A stretch of 64,000 bases of DNA, taken from Coprinus comatus (Eukaryota > Basidiomycota > Agaricomycetes > Agaricales > Agaricaceae). The notes beneath the pieces were generated by a model. The model was not told where the DNA came from and ran no database searches. It saw only the letters and a list, made by a program, of their open reading frames with translations. The DNA lies in contig JAWPGT010000001.1 in the NCBI GenBank assembly GCA_034638255.1, positions 1,488,001-1,552,000 on the forward strand, written 5' to 3'. The translations under genes were made by a program, and so were the position numbers. Positions 1-11,789 of this stretch are shown piece after piece. Numbering within the stretch: position 1 is the stretch's first letter; the number at the start of each line of letters is the position of its first letter.

Positions 1-66
1 CACTGTGGTGGTTACATAACATGGAATTGATCTATCGACGTTACCGACTTGGTCTTGGCTTCTTTA

Positions 67-593
67 ATGGCTTCCCAAATCCTCCCACTAGGTCAGTATA
101 ATGAGACGATCTTGTTCTCTGCAAGCAATACTGATGGGATAACAGAGCTCATCGATAAGTGTATTGGATCCAAGATATGGGTCATCATGAAGAACGAACA
201 TGAATTCAGTGGAACATTACTAGGGTTTGATGATTTTGTTAGTGAGTACAGGATGCTAATCGTTACAATACGCTATTATCGGACGACTGACGATGTTTAC
301 CTTGTGTAGATATGGTATTAGAGGACGTCATTGAATTGTAAGCTTAATGGTCTTGTGTGGTGCGTTGTTATTGACGAACTGTTCCATTTTTCCCCTCTGT
401 TCTTCCTACTTCGATGATTTTACTTACAGTGAAACGACACCCCAAGGCAAGAAAGAGACTAAACTGGACAAGACACTGTTGAATGGAAATAATATCTGCA
501 TGGTAGGATCAGCGCTTGCCTTTTATTGTTTATATGATTGACTATGTCTGTACTTAGCTCATACCGGGAAGCTCAGGTCCTTCACAAGATTAG
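67..593 (+). CDS. LSM5: U6 snRNA-associated Sm-like protein LSm5
   Basis: Subunit of the Lsm2-8 ring that binds the 3' end of U6 snRNA in the nucleus and of the Lsm1-7 ring in mRNA decay. Five exons were read by eye (67-91, 146-241, 310-337, 430-502, 558-593). All junctions are GT-AG and in frame, giving 85 residues, the usual LSm5 length. The Sm1 region is seen in GTLLGFDDFVNMVLED, joined across the exon 2/3 boundary, and Sm2 in LDKTLLNGNNICML across exons 4/5. The start at 67 (MASQILPLELIDKC) matches the family; an in-frame ATG at 49 would add only six unconserved residues. The bS16m gene follows on the same strand. Confidence 0.95.
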
Positions 594-916
594 ATAACCT
601 GAACGTTGACTCGGTTTCTCTTTGGTGTGGTGAAGAAAGTAGATCTACGTGCTATGGTTGTATTCGTATTTGAGATGCTCTTAGTTCCCAACATAAAAAT
701 TACTTCAAGGGCGTGCCTAATATGGTGGGGGGCTTGTACTCTACGAAGAAAAGTTTATTACATGAACTTGGATAGTAAAATCCTCCACATTGAGAGAGAA
801 GTTTCAGTGAGCTGACGTCACGTGCCCACAATTTTGGCCCCTCGTCGCGTATTGAGCACGTCCTTAATCCCAACCGCCGCGTCTTCCGACCTCTTCCCCC
901 CAACTCGTCATAAACC
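594..916. other. Intergenic gap, promoter of the bS16m gene
   Basis: This gap holds the LSM5 3' end and the promoter of the next gene on the same strand. A composite TGACGTCA/CACGTG site at 813-824 is the only motif I can name. Short open frames on both strands here look non-coding. Confidence 0.6.
813..824. promoter_or_regulatory. Overlapping CRE and E-box motif
   Basis: TGACGTCA (813-820) overlaps CACGTG (819-824), about 93 bp upstream of the bS16m start codon at 917. These are the classical palindromic sites of CREB/ATF-type bZIP factors and of bHLH factors such as Cbf1/USF. That either factor binds here is inferred from the motif and position only. Confidence 0.5.
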
Positions 917-1331
917 ATGGCTATTCGACTAAGGTTTGCCATGCATGGCATTCGCAACAATCGTATCCTCCACTTAGTAGCCATTGACCATCGCAAAGCA
1001 CGCAACGCTAAACCTGCCGAACTGCTGGGTATCTACAAATCCCGCCTCCAGGGGACGGATGACGAGAAGTCATTGGAATGGAGTGTTGACAGGATTAGGT
1101 ATTGGCTAAACGTCGGAGCAATACCTTCAAAATCTGTTGTGAAAGTATTGGAATTGGTATATACTTATTCCCGTTCTAAGATACATTTACAGGTACTGAT
1201 TTTTCTCTCCTTTCTAGGGTGGCATTCTGAAGCCTGGATCCATATACCATCCCAAGGCTACTAAGCCTGCCCCTGCCAAAATATTGCCCATGAATGCACA
1301 GAATACCACCAAGCCTGCCACCAAATCATAA
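917..1331 (+). CDS. MRPS16: Mitochondrial small ribosomal subunit protein bS16m
   Basis: Homologue of bacterial ribosomal protein S16, part of the mitochondrial 37S subunit. Two exons (917-1156 and 1218-1331) give 117 residues. The start MAIRLRFAMHGIRNNR fits the family N-terminus (xIRLRxxxxGxRxxP-like), and the block AKPAELLGIYKSR corresponds to the conserved region with ELGxYxP. The core ends with SVDRIRYWLNVGAIPS followed by VVKVLELGG across the intron. The C-terminal tail (IYHPKATKPAPAKILP onward) is proline- and alanine-rich, as is common in fungal mitochondrial S16. The start codon sits 93 bp after the CRE/E-box composite. Confidence 0.93.
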
Positions 1332-1529
1332 ATTTCGGTACATCACCCTATTACCCATAATACTTTTCCATTTGGGTCCACAAATCCCCCTCAATCTCTC
1401 GCGGCATATAGAGTGCAAATTGGTGCAAGAGGTTTCGAAAATGAAGGGGAGACTATGGGCTAATTGTAATATCACTGGTTCATGTTCTGTTCATTGCATA
1501 TCCTTTCGTTATTGGACAAATTAACTATG

Positions 1530-2416
1530 CTATGCGGCGGAAAGAATAGATACTATTTCCTTATGCTTCCTGACCTTAGCCAAGTCAAGGGCTGTCAATC
1601 CATCGGAGTCCTGCGGTGCTTGAATCAAAAAGTGGTTCGGAATATGAAAAGAAGACATACTTTGATCGTTGTGTCAACACCATGGCTCAGAAGCAACTTG
1701 ACCACTTCCGTGTGTCCTCTGTCGGCCGCTAGTTGTAGAGCGGTATAACCCTTTGAACTGTCGTCAACAATCAAATAATCAAAAAACCATTCTACTCACA
1801 TGCTCATCTTTCTCGTCAAGATCCAAGAACGGTACAATGGCCAACAGTTCTTCAATACCATTCGCATCATTCTGGATCGCAAATCCATGAAGATTCATTT
1901 CACCAGGGTCATTACTAGGTGCCATTTTGCTAACAGACAAACCCAAACCACTAGCACCACCACGGGAAGCATCCTCGTTTGAATCCCAGAGATCACCCTT
2001 TGATTTACTCTTGGAACTACTGGAACCTTCGGTCCATCCAAGTTCCTTTGCTATCTCAAGATAACGCTTCTCTGCATCTTGTGCATTGGTATATTGTTTT
2101 CCAGCACTTTTCCATGCATCATGTTTCGCTCTTCCAGACATATCGAAGATCGATGGTTTGGATGTGTTCGGGGAGGGCGCAACAGTGACATATTTGAACA
2201 ATCCATACAGCTATGGAGATTTTGATTTTTGGAGATGAAGAACGATCGATAGATCCAGATATACAACACAAGAAGAGTTGTAGTCAGAAAAAAAGAAAAC
2301 AGATAGGAAAGCGAAACGTTGCTATGAACCTCGAGCTTGATCGAATTGGAAACTTGCGCCAAGGATGAGGCGCTAGCCAGGTACTCTGCCGCATTTTCGA
2401 ATCTTGCTGACGGCAT
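1530..2416 (-). CDS. Acyl-CoA-binding protein with C-terminal ankyrin repeats (ACBD6-like)
   Basis: An ACBP domain binds long-chain acyl-CoA, and the ankyrin repeats probably mediate protein contacts, as in ACBD6. Four exons (2416-2330, 2210-1800, 1750-1661, 1610-1530) give 222 residues. The N-terminal ACBP fold is seen in FENAAEYLASASSLAQ, then LELYGLFKYVTVAP, and SGRAKHDAWKSAGKQY, which carries the acyl-CoA-binding lysine and tryptophan. Ankyrin consensus follows in GYTALQLAADRGHTEV and DSDGLTALDLAKVRKH. The third exon is best joined using the second possible AG (..TTCAAAG), because the nearer ACAG breaks the ankyrin frame. It converges on the bS16m gene. Confidence 0.88.
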
Positions 2417-2629
2417 GGTTAGATAACAGGTATAATCGATCGCCTATTCTATAGGCCTGGAGGTAGACGAAGAGTTGCGAGATGCCGTCTTGGGCCTTGG
2501 CTAGAGATTGTGGGTGATAGATGAAGGTATATGCAATTATGTAATCCATACACGGCAAAAACATATTATAAAAAGCACGGCAAGCTGGTATATATCTATA
2601 AACCGTTCCTCTCTGTCTGGTGGAATTCT

Positions 2630-4193
2630 CTAAACTAATCCTGCTGCCTTCATTGCCTACACACCTTCATGTCAGTCATAACACACCATCCCTTACATGA
2701 GGACACATACCTTTAGAACCTCAACACCGATTTTAGCGGGACTATCCGTAACAATGACGCCTGCCTTTTCTAGAGCCTTAACCTTGTCCTCAGCACCACC
2801 TTTTCCACCAGCAATAATGGCTCCAGCATGTCCCATACGACGTCCCGGAGGTGCGGTACGACCAGCAATAAAACCAACAATGGGCTTAGGGTTAGCACGA
2901 GATTTGTTATATCGTTCAATATATTCCGCGGCCTCTTCCTCCATGGAACCACCGATTTCACCAATGATCACAATACCTATTAAAAAAAAATTGCAAATAG
3001 TGAGCCATTTACCTAATTTAATTTAATTTAATTTTTACTGACCTTCGGTGTTGGGGTCATCAAGGAAGACTTTGATCACATCTATATGTTGAGTACCAGG
3101 GAAAGGATCACCACCGATACCAATGCAAAGTGATTGACCGAGGCCAACATCTGTAGTTTGTGCGACAGCTTCATAGGTCAAAGTACCCGAACGTGAGACA
3201 ATACCTACAAAAAAGAAAGAGGGAACGAACAGTTTCAGGGTTAGGTGGAAGGGACTTGTAATGCACGTGCGTACCAATTTTTCCTGGTTTATGGATATGT
3301 CCAGGTTGAATACCCATCTTGCAACCAAGTGGGTTAATCACTAAAGCAGGGGGTATTACATGTCAGTTTAATTATTATCATTTTTTGAAGGAGCCACTTC
3401 TTCCTCCGAGACAGAGCACTAACCTCCGGGACAATTAGGACCGACCAACCTCGATTTTGATTGACTCTTCAAAGCATTCATAACCTAGCAAACCACACCC
3501 AAGATAACGACACGTCAGCGAAAGTGTACACCTTCTCTCACCCCCCTATCCGTACCCAGGGGTTACTATATATTATCATTCAAACACTCACTTTAATCTC
3601 ATCGGACTGGGGAATACCCTCCGTTATACAAACAATCAACCCAATTTCATTCTCAATGGCTTCAATGATAGCATCGGCAGCAGTAGGAGGTGGAACATAA
3701 AGAACTGTCGCGTCAGGTCGAACCTCGTTAACAGCCTACATACAATATGAAAAGAATCTTAGGGGTTCGGGTTTTGTGTTTAAAAGTGCTCAAAAACATA
3801 CCTCACGGACGGTACCAAAAATAGGTAACCCAAGATGTGTTTGACCTGCTTTCTTTGGAGAAACACCTCCAACCATATTGGTGCCATATGCCAATGCCTC
3901 TTTGACGTGGAATGTACCCTGTGTAACGCGCACATGAAAGAAAATCGTTTTGAGTAAGTTCTTCCCTCTTAGTTTTGTAGATACGTACAGTCTTTCCTGT
4001 CAATCCCTGGCATAAAACTCTGGTATCTTTGTGAATTAATAAATTCTTAATGGTATCGTCGTAGTTTCTTCTCGAGGAAGACTGTGAGAACGCCCGGCGT
4101 CCTATCTAAGTGTTCAGTATTTTCCAATAAACTCTTATAAAATGAGAAATACGCACCGGTAGCAATGATAGAATGACCAGTACGATTAAGCAT
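2630..4193 (-). CDS. LSC1: Succinyl-CoA ligase alpha subunit, mitochondrial
   Basis: TCA-cycle enzyme interconverting succinyl-CoA and succinate with phosphorylation of ADP or GDP; the alpha subunit binds CoA and carries the phospho-histidine. The active site is seen in [16 protein letters not shown] near the C-terminus. Other conserved blocks read in order are [82 protein letters not shown] and [15 protein letters not shown]. At least eight short introns are needed. The N-terminus ([20 protein letters not shown]) is basic and hydroxylated, as expected of a mitochondrial presequence. The last exon encodes only AMKAAGLV. One intron (3015-3036) contains a TTTAA repeat. Confidence 0.94.
3015..3036. 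repeat. TTTAA short tandem repeat in an LSC1 intron
   Basis: About four copies of a TTTAA unit lie in the intron just upstream of the exon for DPNTEG. This looks like simple-sequence slippage with no evident function. Confidence 0.7.
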
Positions 4194-4555
4194 CTTGGGC
4201 AAAATGTTGTTATTATGGACAGCAGAGCAGATAATTCAACGGCTAACTCAGTCAATGTTTAGGACTGTTTGTTCCGGACCATAAAGGTATTTTCCAAATT
4301 CACTTATCCGAACCGCCAATGAGAAACGATTCCTCAAAATCACATTTCTTTTATATAATGATAGTCTCTCTCATTGTTCATTCGTATATGTATATATGTA
4401 TATATGTATGTATGTATGTATGAACACGGAACACCAAGTATAACACAAAAGGGCACAAGATACACAACACTATTTTCCTAATCGTGACTGAATAAAGAAT
4501 CATTCATTACCTTATAATAACAACACACACAACACAAAACCTTATACTTTTGTCC
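4194..4555. other. Intergenic gap between MTR10-like and LSC1
   Basis: Promoter side of LSC1 and 3' side of the MTR10-like gene, both on the minus strand. It contains the TATG/TATATG microsatellite at 4385-4422; otherwise it is AT-rich with no open frame I would call. Confidence 0.6.
4385..4422. repeat. TATATG/TATG microsatellite
   Basis: A run of TATATG units passes into TATG units, 38 bp in all, in the gap between the LSC1 promoter and the MTR10-like 3' end. Confidence 0.85.
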
Positions 4556-7500
4556 TTACGTTCCTCCTCCTACGAGACGTCTCCTATCTCGAGCCTTCCT
4601 GGAAGCTCTTCTGAAATTATTAATTGCATACTTGACCTTCTCGGCATGTCTTGTGTTTATGGCCCTGTATCCAAATAACTTCAGTATTTTTCAAATGTTC
4701 AGAGAAAGAATCATACACAGTAATATCATCCAGGAACTGACTCTTGGCCTGATCAGGTACTGAAGTAGCAGGTAGTTGTTGCAACACATTCGGTAACCAG
4801 CGAAGTAAATGTTGAGCCCAAGTTATTGCCAATAACCGAAAAATTGAAACCAAGTTATCAGTGACTTCCTCCGGGAAGTCACCAATCAATCCACTCAGCA
4901 GATAGCCTGTAAGATCGAATCCCTGTTCCGCAACGACATTCATAACTAGTGTTCCCCAAGCAACATATTCGGGTAATGCATGAGGAGTCGTTACACAATT
5001 GTGCGATACAATTGCATAGAAGAGGTCTAGAGAGGCGAATGTGACATCAGTTTGGATGACTGTTAGACCTGCCAGGCATGCTCGGAAAACGGAGGGGAGG
5101 ACTGTTGCATCGAAGAAAATCTCGGGTGTGATGCTTTGTAATTGCAATAACATCTGTATATAATCCTCAAGAACTGTGTACCAGTATTCAATTAGTACAA
5201 TCCCGCACTCCATGATGGTATTGTGACTTACCGTCAGGAATATTGTTGGGCGGTTTAACCTGTAGAATTTCCACAACTTTCTTCGTGGCATGTACATAAG
5301 CACCCTTGATTCCCGTCTGCAATGCTATATTTTTCTTATCATTGCCATAACTCGCAACGATTTTTCCAGCAATCCAGATGTAACTTGGGATTCCGGTAGC
5401 ATCAAATGCTTGGGTCATCCTTGTTATAACTGAAGCTGCCACCTCAGCCCCACCAACTCCAAATAGTGTTATTCCGTGTCGAACAACTCGAGTTGCCCTC
5501 TCCGCGAGTTCATAACTGGTCCCATACTTGGACAAGAAGTTATCAAACACTGCCCATGCTTCACCACAACTATTCTGACAAGCGGTTGGCAGTTCATCTC
5601 CGAAACTACGAATGACGTGTAGCATGATTTCTAGATTCTCCATTCCATCTACGAGGAATATTCACTTTGTGTTCCCTTGAGTATCAGGAATGCACTTACC
5701 ACTGACGATTTCCATCTCCTCTTTCGTGGATAGAGGTTTGATAGTGACTTCATGAATTTGCGAAAGAATATCCAATGAAAAAGTCTTCAGCGATTCTGCA
5801 GCACGATCCATCGGCATAGCAGAGATGACGTAGGCAATGGCTTCGTAAACCTGTCGACGGTCCTCTTGCGGTAGCTTTAAACCCTTGTTCTTAAGGAATG
5901 TGTGTAACTCGGGCAAGAAATCTACCAGATGCTGTTGGGTACGACGTCAGCCATACTCGTAATATCCCGACATAAAAAAAAAAACTCGCCTGTCTACAAT
6001 CCTGGCACATATACTTCAAAGATTGACCAGAAGCGGCAATGACATCGGGATCCGTATCCTCAAACCCGGCCGAAATGTACTGCAGCTGGAACGGAATATA
6101 TTGTGGATGCGCATTTATCCACTCTGTATATCTTGCAATAATTAATAATGCCGCATATCGCACTCTTGGATGTTGAGGTAGACGAGGAATCAAATCCATA
6201 ATCTTGGGAACCGCCGACTGATCCGCTGTGTCCACTTCTGCACCCATCGACCGCATAGCAAACAAGGGCGCCTCGATTTCTTGCCAAGTAACTTGAGGTC
6301 CACGACCCAAAGCAGTTGTAATCATCTCATATGCCGAAAGGAGACAATAATCCGCTCTGAGCACTGCACAACAATCCTTCAAAGTGTCACCCATAACGTG
6401 ACGGAATGCCCTGAAATCATCTGCTTCCTGTCCCGACAAGCTCGTAGTATCCGGAGGGAAATGCAAGTGTTTGATGATAACAGCCACCAACGATTTGTAG
6501 GCATTTTTGAACAACAATGGTATATTTGTTTTCTTCCCCAGCATCTGCGCAACTCGCATCCAGAAAGGGAACGTGATTGGGACGATATCTAGGTCAGGAT
6601 ATGCAGAACATTCACCAATTGCGTCTATCAGGGGATAATATCCATCAGGGTCATTGACCAGCAACAACCTATAAGTTTCGCCCGCTTCTGAAAAGAGGCG
6701 AGCATATCCTCGAATCTTCTCTGGATCATCTCGTTGCTCATTCAGTTGTGATCTGAGCTCGATGACATGGGGCAACAATGTCTTGATGACGGGTAAATTG
6801 TCTTGTATCTCTTGAGTTTCATGAATCATTTGGCATAATACGTCGATGGCTGAATCGAAGAGTTCGTCGACCTTGAGGGAATCAAAGATGAATTGAAAGA
6901 GGGCAGTATTGAGGAGATCTGGGAGGACAATTTCTCCTGCGATTAACCAACTCCTCAAGCATACAAAAGCTGCGTTTTGAATTATAGTTGTAACCCCTGG
7001 GAAGGAAACAGTTTTCAAGCTTTCAACCACGGCAGACAACGATGGGCAGCGTACCTTCAGCTTTCACATACATTGCCAATAAATTCATTACCTTGTTGGC
7101 ATTACGGGTCAAGAGTTGTGGTGCTCTATGAGAATATTCATCATCCTAGCGTAGTCCATTAATGGGGTAGTCAGCAGAATCAGACGTACAGAAACCTACG
7201 GTAATAGGTATCCTTGTATTAGTATCCACTTCCTCTGGCAACAAGGTCAAGAATTGTAGGAGTGCTGGTACAGAAGCAGGATTTCTCCCAAAAGCCTCGA
7301 TTATATCGGTAACTGGATTCTCCCATGCCGGCAGCTGAAGGGCCAAACCAGAAATTGCAAGACTCAACTGCACGATGATCGTACGTGGACCAGCATGATA
7401 TGTCTGGAGTGCTCCCAAGAGAGTGTCCCTCAATGCAAGATGATTCGCGGCATCGACTTGGTTGAGATCATAAGTAACCTAAATAAAAGCGGGTGAGATT

Positions 7501-7781
7501 TGATCAATCGAGTAGGGGGGGTAGGGACCTTTGTGCGGAATGTTTGAGCCGCAAATATTTTTGCAGCGATTGGGGCATCATGAGAGACGAGGAGGACATT
7601 GCAGGTCGACCATGCCTCAGGCTAGGACAGAGAGCGTTGAGAGAGGAATCTTGCAATGGACGAGATGATTTACTGAATGCTGGAAGTCTTGGAGCCAGGT
7701 GTTTGCGCTCTCGAGAGTAGCCTTGTCTGGTGCGCCGTTGAATACGTCTAGGGCGGACAGGACGGCCTGGATGTCTGCCAT
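4556..7781 (-). CDS. MTR10: Nuclear import receptor of the Mtr10/transportin-3 family
   Basis: Importin-beta type karyopherin that carries SR/RGG-type RNA-binding proteins (TNPO3, Mtr10) into the nucleus. The start MADIQAVLSALDVFNG at 7781 opens the first importin helix and is followed by ESANTWLQDFQHS, EAWSTCNVLLVSHDAP and IFAAQTFRTK, typical of the importin N-terminal domain. The middle is a helical HEAT-type solenoid without motifs. The last exon reads KVKYAINNFRRASRKA then RDRRRLVGGGT and stop, the basic tail seen in fungal members. Joining that exon needs a very short, about 40-nt intron near 4620-4680. Roughly 930 residues, normal for the family. Confidence 0.9.
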
Positions 7782-8056
7782 GGGAGTAGGAGAGAGAGGA
7801 TGTTTGTGTACACTTGTTATCGATCAAAACCAGTGGTATATTGTCATCACTATCGCTAATGATAACTCCAGTAACAAAAAAATAATCGCCGAAGTGTACT
7901 AAAACGTGATATCCATAGAAAAGGAGCGTGGTATTGTTCGCGGAATCAAGACTAAGGGCGATGATATACATGCGCTCGCCACCGTACGTGCACAACAATT
8001 AGGAAAATTCAAACGTGAATAGAGGAGAAAGATAGCCGAAACCTTCATCTGCCGTC

Positions 8057-9778
8057 TTACGTACGAAGGAACCGGTTCTTCTTGGTGTTTTGCTACAAAC
8101 CTTGTCAGTCGTTGCATTAGTTACAGTCCAGATAGCACTCACAGATCCCTTTTCGGGTGTCAACGGCCGTCCGCTCTCAATCCTCCTCTTCTTATCCTCG
8201 AGATCAGCACGTTGCTTCTCCAAGGCATCCCTCATTTCCTTGTGGCGTGCATAGAGCTCCTCCTCGGACTGCTTGAGTTTGGCCTCCTTCTCTTGCACCT
8301 TTTGCTGGAATACCATCTTCATCTCAGCCTCCATCTTGGCAAGTTTAGCTTCATGCAAAGTGCGCTCTTCCTGCAATCTAGCAGCAGGACTAAAGTAGGA
8401 TGCATGAGGATCATGAAAACACTATTTATGTGTAGATAGAAAACATACTTGATCTCCTTGAAGACAGAGGAGTCCTGAGCAACACCCATGCTGAGGAGCT
8501 TCTCTGTTCGCCAGTTCTCGTAAAGGATGTCGTTGGTGAACTCACGGAGCTCCTCCATGTAGGTCCTCACTAGCATTTGGCGGAGTTTGACAAAGTCGCA
8601 GTGATCTTCGTTGTCGACCTCTACAACACCCCATGGGTAGGCACGTCCACGAACTTGGCGACCATCAGGGGTCTGAACAATCCTGTCCGAGCCAACGACG
8701 GCAAACGGAATCTTGCTGGCAATTTCCTCGGCTTCCGCGATAGTCTCCTCATCCTCATTTTCATAGGTGGGCGCCTGGAATATTTGGATATTGTGGTGCT
8801 CAATATCTGCCAAGACCTAACAGGACCGCGTGAGCCGGTGATTAATGAATGAGTGATATATATACGAACGCGTTGTTTGAATTGAAGGACTTCTTCGTCC
8901 GTGAGAGTATCAGCTTTAGCAATGATGGGGATTAAGTTGACTTTGGTGTGTAGTCTACGCATAACCTCGATATCGAGTTGCTTCAAGCTTGGAAAACGTG
9001 AACATATGGACAATGGGTGGATGAGGCGAGTACACGTACGAATGGCCGGTGGGTTGAATAAAGTACAAGCATGCATGGATACGGTTGTCAACGATCTTGC
9101 TCCTATTAACACGGTTCTCTTGTTCTAAGTACGAGTCAAAGCGGGCCTCGATATTCTCAACGATGGGCCTCCAGCTGGAAAGGGTCAGTCGAGGTGCACG
9201 AGCGTGGGGAAAAGTTGAAAGATATTACCTGTCATCGTTGTTGACAAAATCACCGAAGCCTGGGGTATCAACGACAGTCAAATGTAGACGAACGCCATTT
9301 TCTTCGATATCTAGAGATAAACGGCGATATGTATGAAGAGCAATACGATGTATATGGGGGGTCTCGCTCACCTGCGCCAATACTCTCAATGGCAACGGTT
9401 TTGGGACGCTCTTCCGAGGGTTCCGAGGGGACCTTTGCGGGATATAGGGTGGTATTGAAGAGAGTATTGATAAGGGTGGACTTTCCAAGGCCAGACTCGC
9501 CTGCGACGCGTGACAACGCGAGGATAAGACTACGAGAGACGATTGGTAACGAGTGAGAAAAACGCACCGACGACCATGGTAGTGAATTGGAAGCCCTTGC
9601 GGACGCTCTTGCGGTGGACCTGGTTGGGGAGGTTGGCGAAACCGACGTAGCCCATGAGTTTTTTACGAATGACAGGGACTGCGGGGGTTGTTGCTGGGGG
9701 GGCAAAAGAGCCCTCTGAGCCATTTGTGTATGGCTGTTGCTGGACGTTGTCCATGGAGGAGACAAAGGAATCTGACAT
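8057..9778 (-). CDS. CDC3: Septin, CDC3 class
   Basis: GTP-binding filament protein of the septin ring at hyphal septa and bud necks. The N-terminus reads [16 protein letters not shown], the sequence typical of Cdc3/AspB-type septins, then the P-loop [15 protein letters not shown] (G1), [15 protein letters not shown] (G3) and [14 protein letters not shown] (G4). The septin-unique region follows ([32 protein letters not shown]). The C-terminus is a charged coiled coil ([16 protein letters not shown] to [14 protein letters not shown]), as expected for this class. The last exon, after a GTGAGT intron, encodes [10 protein letters not shown] and a stop at 8057; reading through that intron would give a longer unconserved tail. 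Several short introns. Confidence 0.93.
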
Positions 9779-10022
9779 CTGTTCAGAGGGGTGAGAGGGA
9801 GAATGGGAGAAAAGGGGAGAAAATACTTTTATGGCGGTGGAAGGGAAAGAAGTCGGGTGATGTTGCGCTTGTTTGTGTGGCGTGGCATGGATGACCAAAC
9901 TGGGCCTGGGCAGCAAGAGGGACTAGTCAGTGTAAGCAGAGCAGCAGAACAGCTGAGAGCAAAGTACCCAGTGGAATGCCATTCAATGTTCACTAATATA
10001 ATCTAATACATCGTCTCCTTCA

Positions 10023-10568
10023 TTATATAGTCCCAAGCCATCCTCCTAGCTCGCAGCACTCCTCCTCAGCAATCAGCTCGTGGTACAGCTCCTCAGCCGG
10101 CCCCCCTTCACCCCCCTCCTTCCCCACTGCCTCAACCATCCCACACCCCAGCGAGTCGTAGTACTCGACCCGCATGATTTGCCCATTGGCAGTCATTGCC
10201 AGCCGTGTTGGAATATCCTGTGGATTTATCGCCATTTTCAGGCGTTTCTTATCCTCCTCGTCAACTCTCCAGCCGATCGGCTCCTCTTCTCTCCTGTCCT
10301 TTCTCTCCTCTTTCGCTTTTGGCCGGCCTTGCACAACAGGCATGCGCACTATCCGTCCGTCACTCGCCTGCCGCAGGGGCTCATCAAGCAGCAGGGCCTC
10401 CCGTCCAATAACCTCGCGGTCAACAACCCGCGTGTGCTCCTCGCCCCTGCCTCTCACCCCCGGCCGTGGTCGTTGGGTGTATGTTTGTGGTGGAGGGAAT
10501 TTTGCAAAATATACTGCCCGAAGAGCAACTAATGCATCTGAAGACTCAAATGCTTTGTAGGCTGCCAT
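10023..10568 (-). CDS. Hypothetical protein, single exon
   Basis: I do not recognise this 181-residue protein. It is an intronless frame with higher GC than its surroundings. The N-terminus (MAAYKAFESSDALVAL) could be helical. The middle is strongly charged (KAKEERKDRREEEPIG, DEEDKKRLKMAINPQD) and the C-terminal third has many glutamates and two adjacent cysteines (EEECCELGG). There is no signal peptide or membrane segment. It lies between CDC3 and the mS35 gene on the same strand, 88 bp from the mS35 stop, and a CACGTG box stands 68 bp upstream of its start. The uninterrupted length and codon pattern favour a real gene. Confidence 0.6.
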   Translation of the reverse strand: MAAYKAFESSDALVALRAVYFAKFPPPQTYTQRPRPGVRGRGEEHTRVVDREVIGREALLLDEPLRQASDGRIVRMPVVQGRPKAKEERKDRREEEPIGWRVDEEDKKRLKMAINPQDIPTRLAMTANGQIMRVEYYDSLGCGMVEAVGKEGGEGGPAEELYHELIAEEECCELGGWLGTI

Positions 10569-10635
10569 TGGCCCATCAACGCTTTCTCAAGCTCAATGCT
10601 CGCTTTATCTAGTCCAGGGCGTCAAACTTGAACCA

Positions 10636-10641
10636 CACGTG
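10636..10641. promoter_or_regulatory. CACGTG E-box
   Basis: A palindromic E-box in the 87-bp gap between the hypothetical gene start (10568) and the mS35 stop, so it would belong to the hypothetical gene's promoter. Function inferred from position only. Confidence 0.35.
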
Positions 10642-10655
10642 CCTACAGGGTCATA

Positions 10656-11551
10656 TTATGTGCTTGCTACTCTATCTCTAGGGAGCCATTCCTCTGGGAA
10701 ATCTCGTATAGTAGGCTTCCCAAGCACACGGCATCGCAGGTGCTCTCCCTTCTTCGCCTTGCGCGCCCTTGCATACACATGTCGCAGGTCTACCGGCAGA
10801 CCCTCCCATTCCACATCCTCCTTTTTCGGGGTCTAGAACAATTCAGCATATAATCAAATAACCAATTAAATTCACAACCCACATTCGCCCTTTCAATCAA
10901 CTTGTCTAGCACGTCACTAATCCACTTCAGGTTCTGTGCCCCATACCCATAGTCTTCGCATGCAATCTTCACAAACCCGTACCCCCACTCCGCCGTTTTA
11001 CTAACTCCAGCATCGGCAGGAGGATTCGGCGTCCACCTTGGTCCAGCAAGCATAATAAATCGCTTCTTGGCCATCTCATCCTTCAATGGCAAGTTGTCCA
11101 CCTGAACAACAACCGTCCTTTTACTTTGCCCAGGATGTCTCTCCCCCGCATAGAACACCGAACGTACAATCAGAGGGGTCTCAGTTAGCGAGGGTGGAAC
11201 AAAAGGTTTCCTAAAAGCTACAATTCCAATTATTAATTTCTAAATGTAAAAAAAGAAATGAATGAATGAATATTACATACCAACCAACTGTGGCATTTCA
11301 TTCTCAATCAACCTCAAATAATGCCTTACAATCCTTTGCTCCTGAAGCTTCAAATGTCCAGAAGAAGGCATATCGGGAGTTTCAATTGGTTCCTCGAGCC
11401 ATTCCATAATATCATCTGTTTCCAAGTCTTCTTCCAGCTTGGACCGACGGGCAAAGACGGGAGTAGATGTAGAGAATAACCTTGAAGTAGATGCATAATC
11501 CCTATAACAAAGCCCTGCGCGTCGAGCTAATGTGATTAGTGAGGCCGCCAT
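10656..11551 (-). CDS. RSM24: Mitochondrial small ribosomal subunit protein mS35 (Rsm24)
   Basis: Component of the mitochondrial 37S ribosomal subunit, MRP-S35 family. Three exons. The N-terminus (MAASLITLARRAGLCY, then STSRLFSTSTPVFARR) is a clear mitochondrial presequence rich in Arg and Ser. The conserved domain is seen in HLKLQEQRIVRHYLRL, FRKPFVPPSLTETPLI, YAGERHPGQSKRTVVV, RFIMLAGPRWTPNP and EWGYGFVKIACEDYGY. The last exon (EDVEWEGLPVDLRHVY) ends at 10656 after DRVAST. The first ATG that gives a presequence is at 11551. Divergent from the CXXC gene with 238 bp between starts. Confidence 0.87.
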
Positions 11552-11789
11552 ATTATGATGAAGAAGTGGAGGATTAGTGTTTCCTTTTAAGAAACACGAA
11601 GAGAGGCCCCCCAACTTGTAATAGAAAAAAAGAAAAGAAGTACGACGCGCCAAGAGTCACGCGTTTCGGCTGTGATGTAAATCATCACTAAACTATATTA
11701 AGCCTGTAGCTTGGCTGAGGCTTTAGATGCAAACAATGTACATAGGGGATATCAGATTCATAAGATGTGCTCTCACTCAGTAATTAATC

